From positions 1-23,282 of the forward strand of contig JAGHBF010000048.1 of the NCBI GenBank assembly GCA_021161165.1: a stretch of 23,282 nt of DNA, read 5' to 3'. Each line of letters opens with the position of its first letter. Position 1 is the stretch's first letter. The translations under genes and the position numbers were made by a program. Of the stretch, positions 22,301-23,282 are shown piece by piece. The DNA is from Candidatus Aminicenantota bacterium. Lineage in GTDB: Bacteria; Acidobacteriota; Aminicenantia; S016-38. Below the pieces are notes generated by a model. The model did not search any database, was not told where the DNA came from, and saw only the letters and a list, made by a program, of their open reading frames with translations.

Positions 22301-22667
22301 TGAATATCTCCACAAGGTCTTCTTCTATAGTTTTCTTTGGATGTTCTATTATCCTTCCTATTTCCTTCCCGTCTTTGTAGACTATAAAAGTAGGCACTCT
22401 TTCTATTTTATATTTATCCCTTATAGGATGTTTCCTTGTTCTTGGTATAGGAATCAGCTTGTACTTAATATTGGAATTTTCTGATTTCCACATTACCTTC
22501 AGGAACTCAGGAACATGCTTTTGGGAATCCTTACACCAATATCCGAACACAACCACTATTCTGTAATTTCCTTTAATCTCGGAGATTTTTTTTACCGCCT
22601 CTGCTTTGGGGTTATAGCTTGGAACTAATAATGACATTGAAAATAAAAGGGAAAGTAGAAACTTCAC
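22281..22667 (-). CDS. Exported thioredoxin-like protein with CxxS active site
   Basis: The 128-residue protein starts with a hydrophobic signal-like segment (about 3-15, FLLSLLFSMSLLV). A thioredoxin fold follows: IVVVFGYWCKDSQKHVPEF (36-54) and the cis-proline VPTFIVYKDGKEIGRIIE (91-108). The active site is CKDS (C45, S48), with Ser in place of the resolving Cys. I recognise this WCxDS...VP pattern as a recurring thioredoxin subgroup, so the change is probably ancestral rather than decay. A CxxS site favours binding or isomerising disulfides over net reduction. It starts at GTG 22667 behind AGAGGG, 19 bases downstream of exbD, so it probably forms an operon with it. Export is inferred from the hydrophobic N-terminus. 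Confidence 0.8.
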   Translation of the reverse strand: MKFLLSLLFSMSLLVPSYNPKAEAVKKISEIKGNYRIVVVFGYWCKDSQKHVPEFLKVMWKSENSNIKYKLIPIPRTRKHPIRDKYKIERVPTFIVYKDGKEIGRIIEHPKKTIEEDLVEIFTKGFGS

Positions 22668-22686
22668 GTTTCCCTCTATAAATGTT

Positions 22687-23121
22687 TTATTCGGCTGGAA
22701 TGGGAACGAGAGCTACCGCCTCTGCTCCTGCACTTTTAGCTTTGTCAATTATATCCACCACGGTCTGGTATTTGACCTTTGGGCCAACTCTCAAGAAAAT
22801 TCTTCTATCCACCCTTGTAGAGAGTTTCATTCTTAGAGTTTCTAGAAGCTCGCTGTAAGTAAGGGGTTGATTGTTAAGGGTTATATCAAGCCCTCCTGGC
22901 TTGGAAGGATCATTTTTCACCACCAGCATAGGGATAGTTGATTTTACAGGATTCTGTTCCGCTTCCTTCTGGCTCTGAACCTCAGGAAGTTTGACATCCA
23001 TTCCCTGCTGGGCAGTTGGGGTAAGAACCATAAATATAATTAAAAGGACCAGCAGAACATCACAGAAGGGGACCACATTAGGGTCCGATTTAATGCTTCC
23101 TGAACCTATTGAAACACCCAT
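22687..23121 (-). CDS. exbD: ExbD/TolR family biopolymer transport protein
   Basis: ExbD/TolR proteins form a proton channel with ExbB/TolQ and pass energy to TonB- or TolA-type partners at the outer membrane. The 144-residue protein has a short cytoplasmic N-terminus, one membrane helix (about 19-36, FCDVLLVLLIIFMVLTP) carrying the conserved ion-coupling Asp21, and a periplasmic domain ending VDIIDKAKSAGAEAVALVPIP. A strong AAGGAGGAAG ribosome binding site precedes ATG 23121 on the - strand, and a consensus promoter lies at 23151-23179. No exbB homologue is in the window, so its partner must be encoded elsewhere or to the right. Confidence 0.93.
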   Translation of the reverse strand: MGVSIGSGSIKSDPNVVPFCDVLLVLLIIFMVLTPTAQQGMDVKLPEVQSQKEAEQNPVKSTIPMLVVKNDPSKPGGLDITLNNQPLTYSELLETLRMKLSTRVDRRIFLRVGPKVKYQTVVDIIDKAKSAGAEAVALVPIPAE

Positions 23122-23150
23122 TTATCTTCCTCCTTCATTTTGTTCACTTA

Positions 23151-23179
23151 ATTTTAACCTTTAAAAATTACCGTGTCAA
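23151..23179 (-). promoter_or_regulatory. Leftward promoter for exbD and the thioredoxin-like gene
   Basis: On the - strand, TTGACA (23179-23174) and TAAAAT (23156-23151) are separated by exactly 17 bases, about 30 bases upstream of the exbD start. The same two hexamers with the same spacing form the divergent rightward promoter. Confidence 0.7.
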
Positions 23180-23212
23180 TCCAATGCGACTAAAAATTAT
23201 GGATTACTTATT

Positions 23213-23241
23213 TTGACAGAGGAAAAGTAGAATATTAAAAT
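23213..23241 (+). promoter_or_regulatory. Rightward promoter for the gene starting at 23272
   Basis: TTGACA (23213-23218), a 17-base spacer and TAAAAT (23236-23241) give a predicted start near 23248, a leader of about 24 bases and a strong SD before ATG 23272. Confidence 0.7.
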
Positions 23242-23271
23242 TGTATTGGATTTAATACCAAAGGAGGAAAC

Positions 23272-23282
23272 ATGGATTATAC
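23272..23282 (+). CDS. Start of a rightward gene, cut off by the window edge
   Basis: ATG GAT TAT begins five bases after AAGGAGG (23261-23267) and downstream of a consensus promoter. Only three codons are visible (Met-Asp-Tyr), so the product cannot be named. Confidence 0.55.

Noticed and set aside
23243..23258. Small hairpin GTATT-ggattt-AATAC before the last gene
   Set aside because: Only five AT-rich pairs, and the predicted transcription start lies inside it, so it would not form in the RNA.

Overview
The window is one dense stretch of bacterial chromosome carrying housekeeping genes. It has modest G+C by eye, strongly AGGAGG-type ribosome binding sites and almost no intergenic DNA. A lipoprotein secretin, type II secretion/type IV pilus assembly genes and an ExbD protein point to a diderm (outer-membrane) bacterium. 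The PyrK-dependent, NAD-linked dihydroorotate dehydrogenase fits an anaerobic life. A secretin fused to a C-terminal cohesin-like domain, and a conserved alpha-helical repeat protein I associate with Acidobacteria and Deltaproteobacteria, suggest the Acidobacteriota/Aminicenantota neighbourhood or a related candidate phylum. That placement is from memory and of low confidence.

Layout. (1) Positions 1-3286, + strand: nadD (5' end cut by the window edge), rsfS, a sigma-54-activator-like AAA+ gene, rlmH, a DksA/TraR zinc-finger gene and comF. Most of these overlap or abut, forming a ribosome/NAD/stress-type cluster. (2) Positions 3287-3418: a gap with two copies of a 13-bp repeat, GGGGTCTGTCCCC, then a stand-alone DHH phosphoesterase gene. 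(3) Positions 4396-21192: a clear promoter (TTGAAA-17-TATAAT) followed by nineteen co-directional genes with overlaps or gaps of a few bases. They are fbp, ridA, a seven-gene secretion/pilus assembly block (gspF, gspE, pilM-, pilN-, pilO- and pilP-like, gspD), pyrK-pyrD-pyrF, a UbiA-type phosphoribosyl-polyprenol synthase, a helical-repeat protein, xseB, a polyprenyl diphosphate synthase, dxs, tlyA and nadK. (4) Positions 21193-21427: a gap with a fourth repeat copy (the third lies inside a gene) and tRNA-Phe(GAA), whose 3' end is seven bases from the start codon of yitT. (5) Positions 22281-23121, - strand: a CxxS thioredoxin-like gene and exbD, converging on yitT. (6) Positions 23122-23282: a divergent promoter region with two back-to-back promoters of identical -35/-10 sequence, and the first codons of a rightward gene.

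The genes work together in several themes. There is a complete inner-membrane assembly platform plus outer-membrane secretin, with no pilins or prepilin peptidase in the window. The last steps of UMP synthesis are present. Isoprenoid supply (dxs, then prenyl diphosphate synthase) could feed a UbiA enzyme that uses polyprenyl phosphate. NAD metabolism is represented by nadD and nadK, and ribosome modification or silencing by rsfS, rlmH and tlyA.

I see no CRISPR array, phage or transposase gene. I do not see a clearly new multi-gene system. The most unusual items are the AAA+ protein that has lost nearly all catalytic residues of its family, the secretin-cohesin fusion, the dispersed repeat (including a copy inside a reading frame), and the tRNA/yitT junction.
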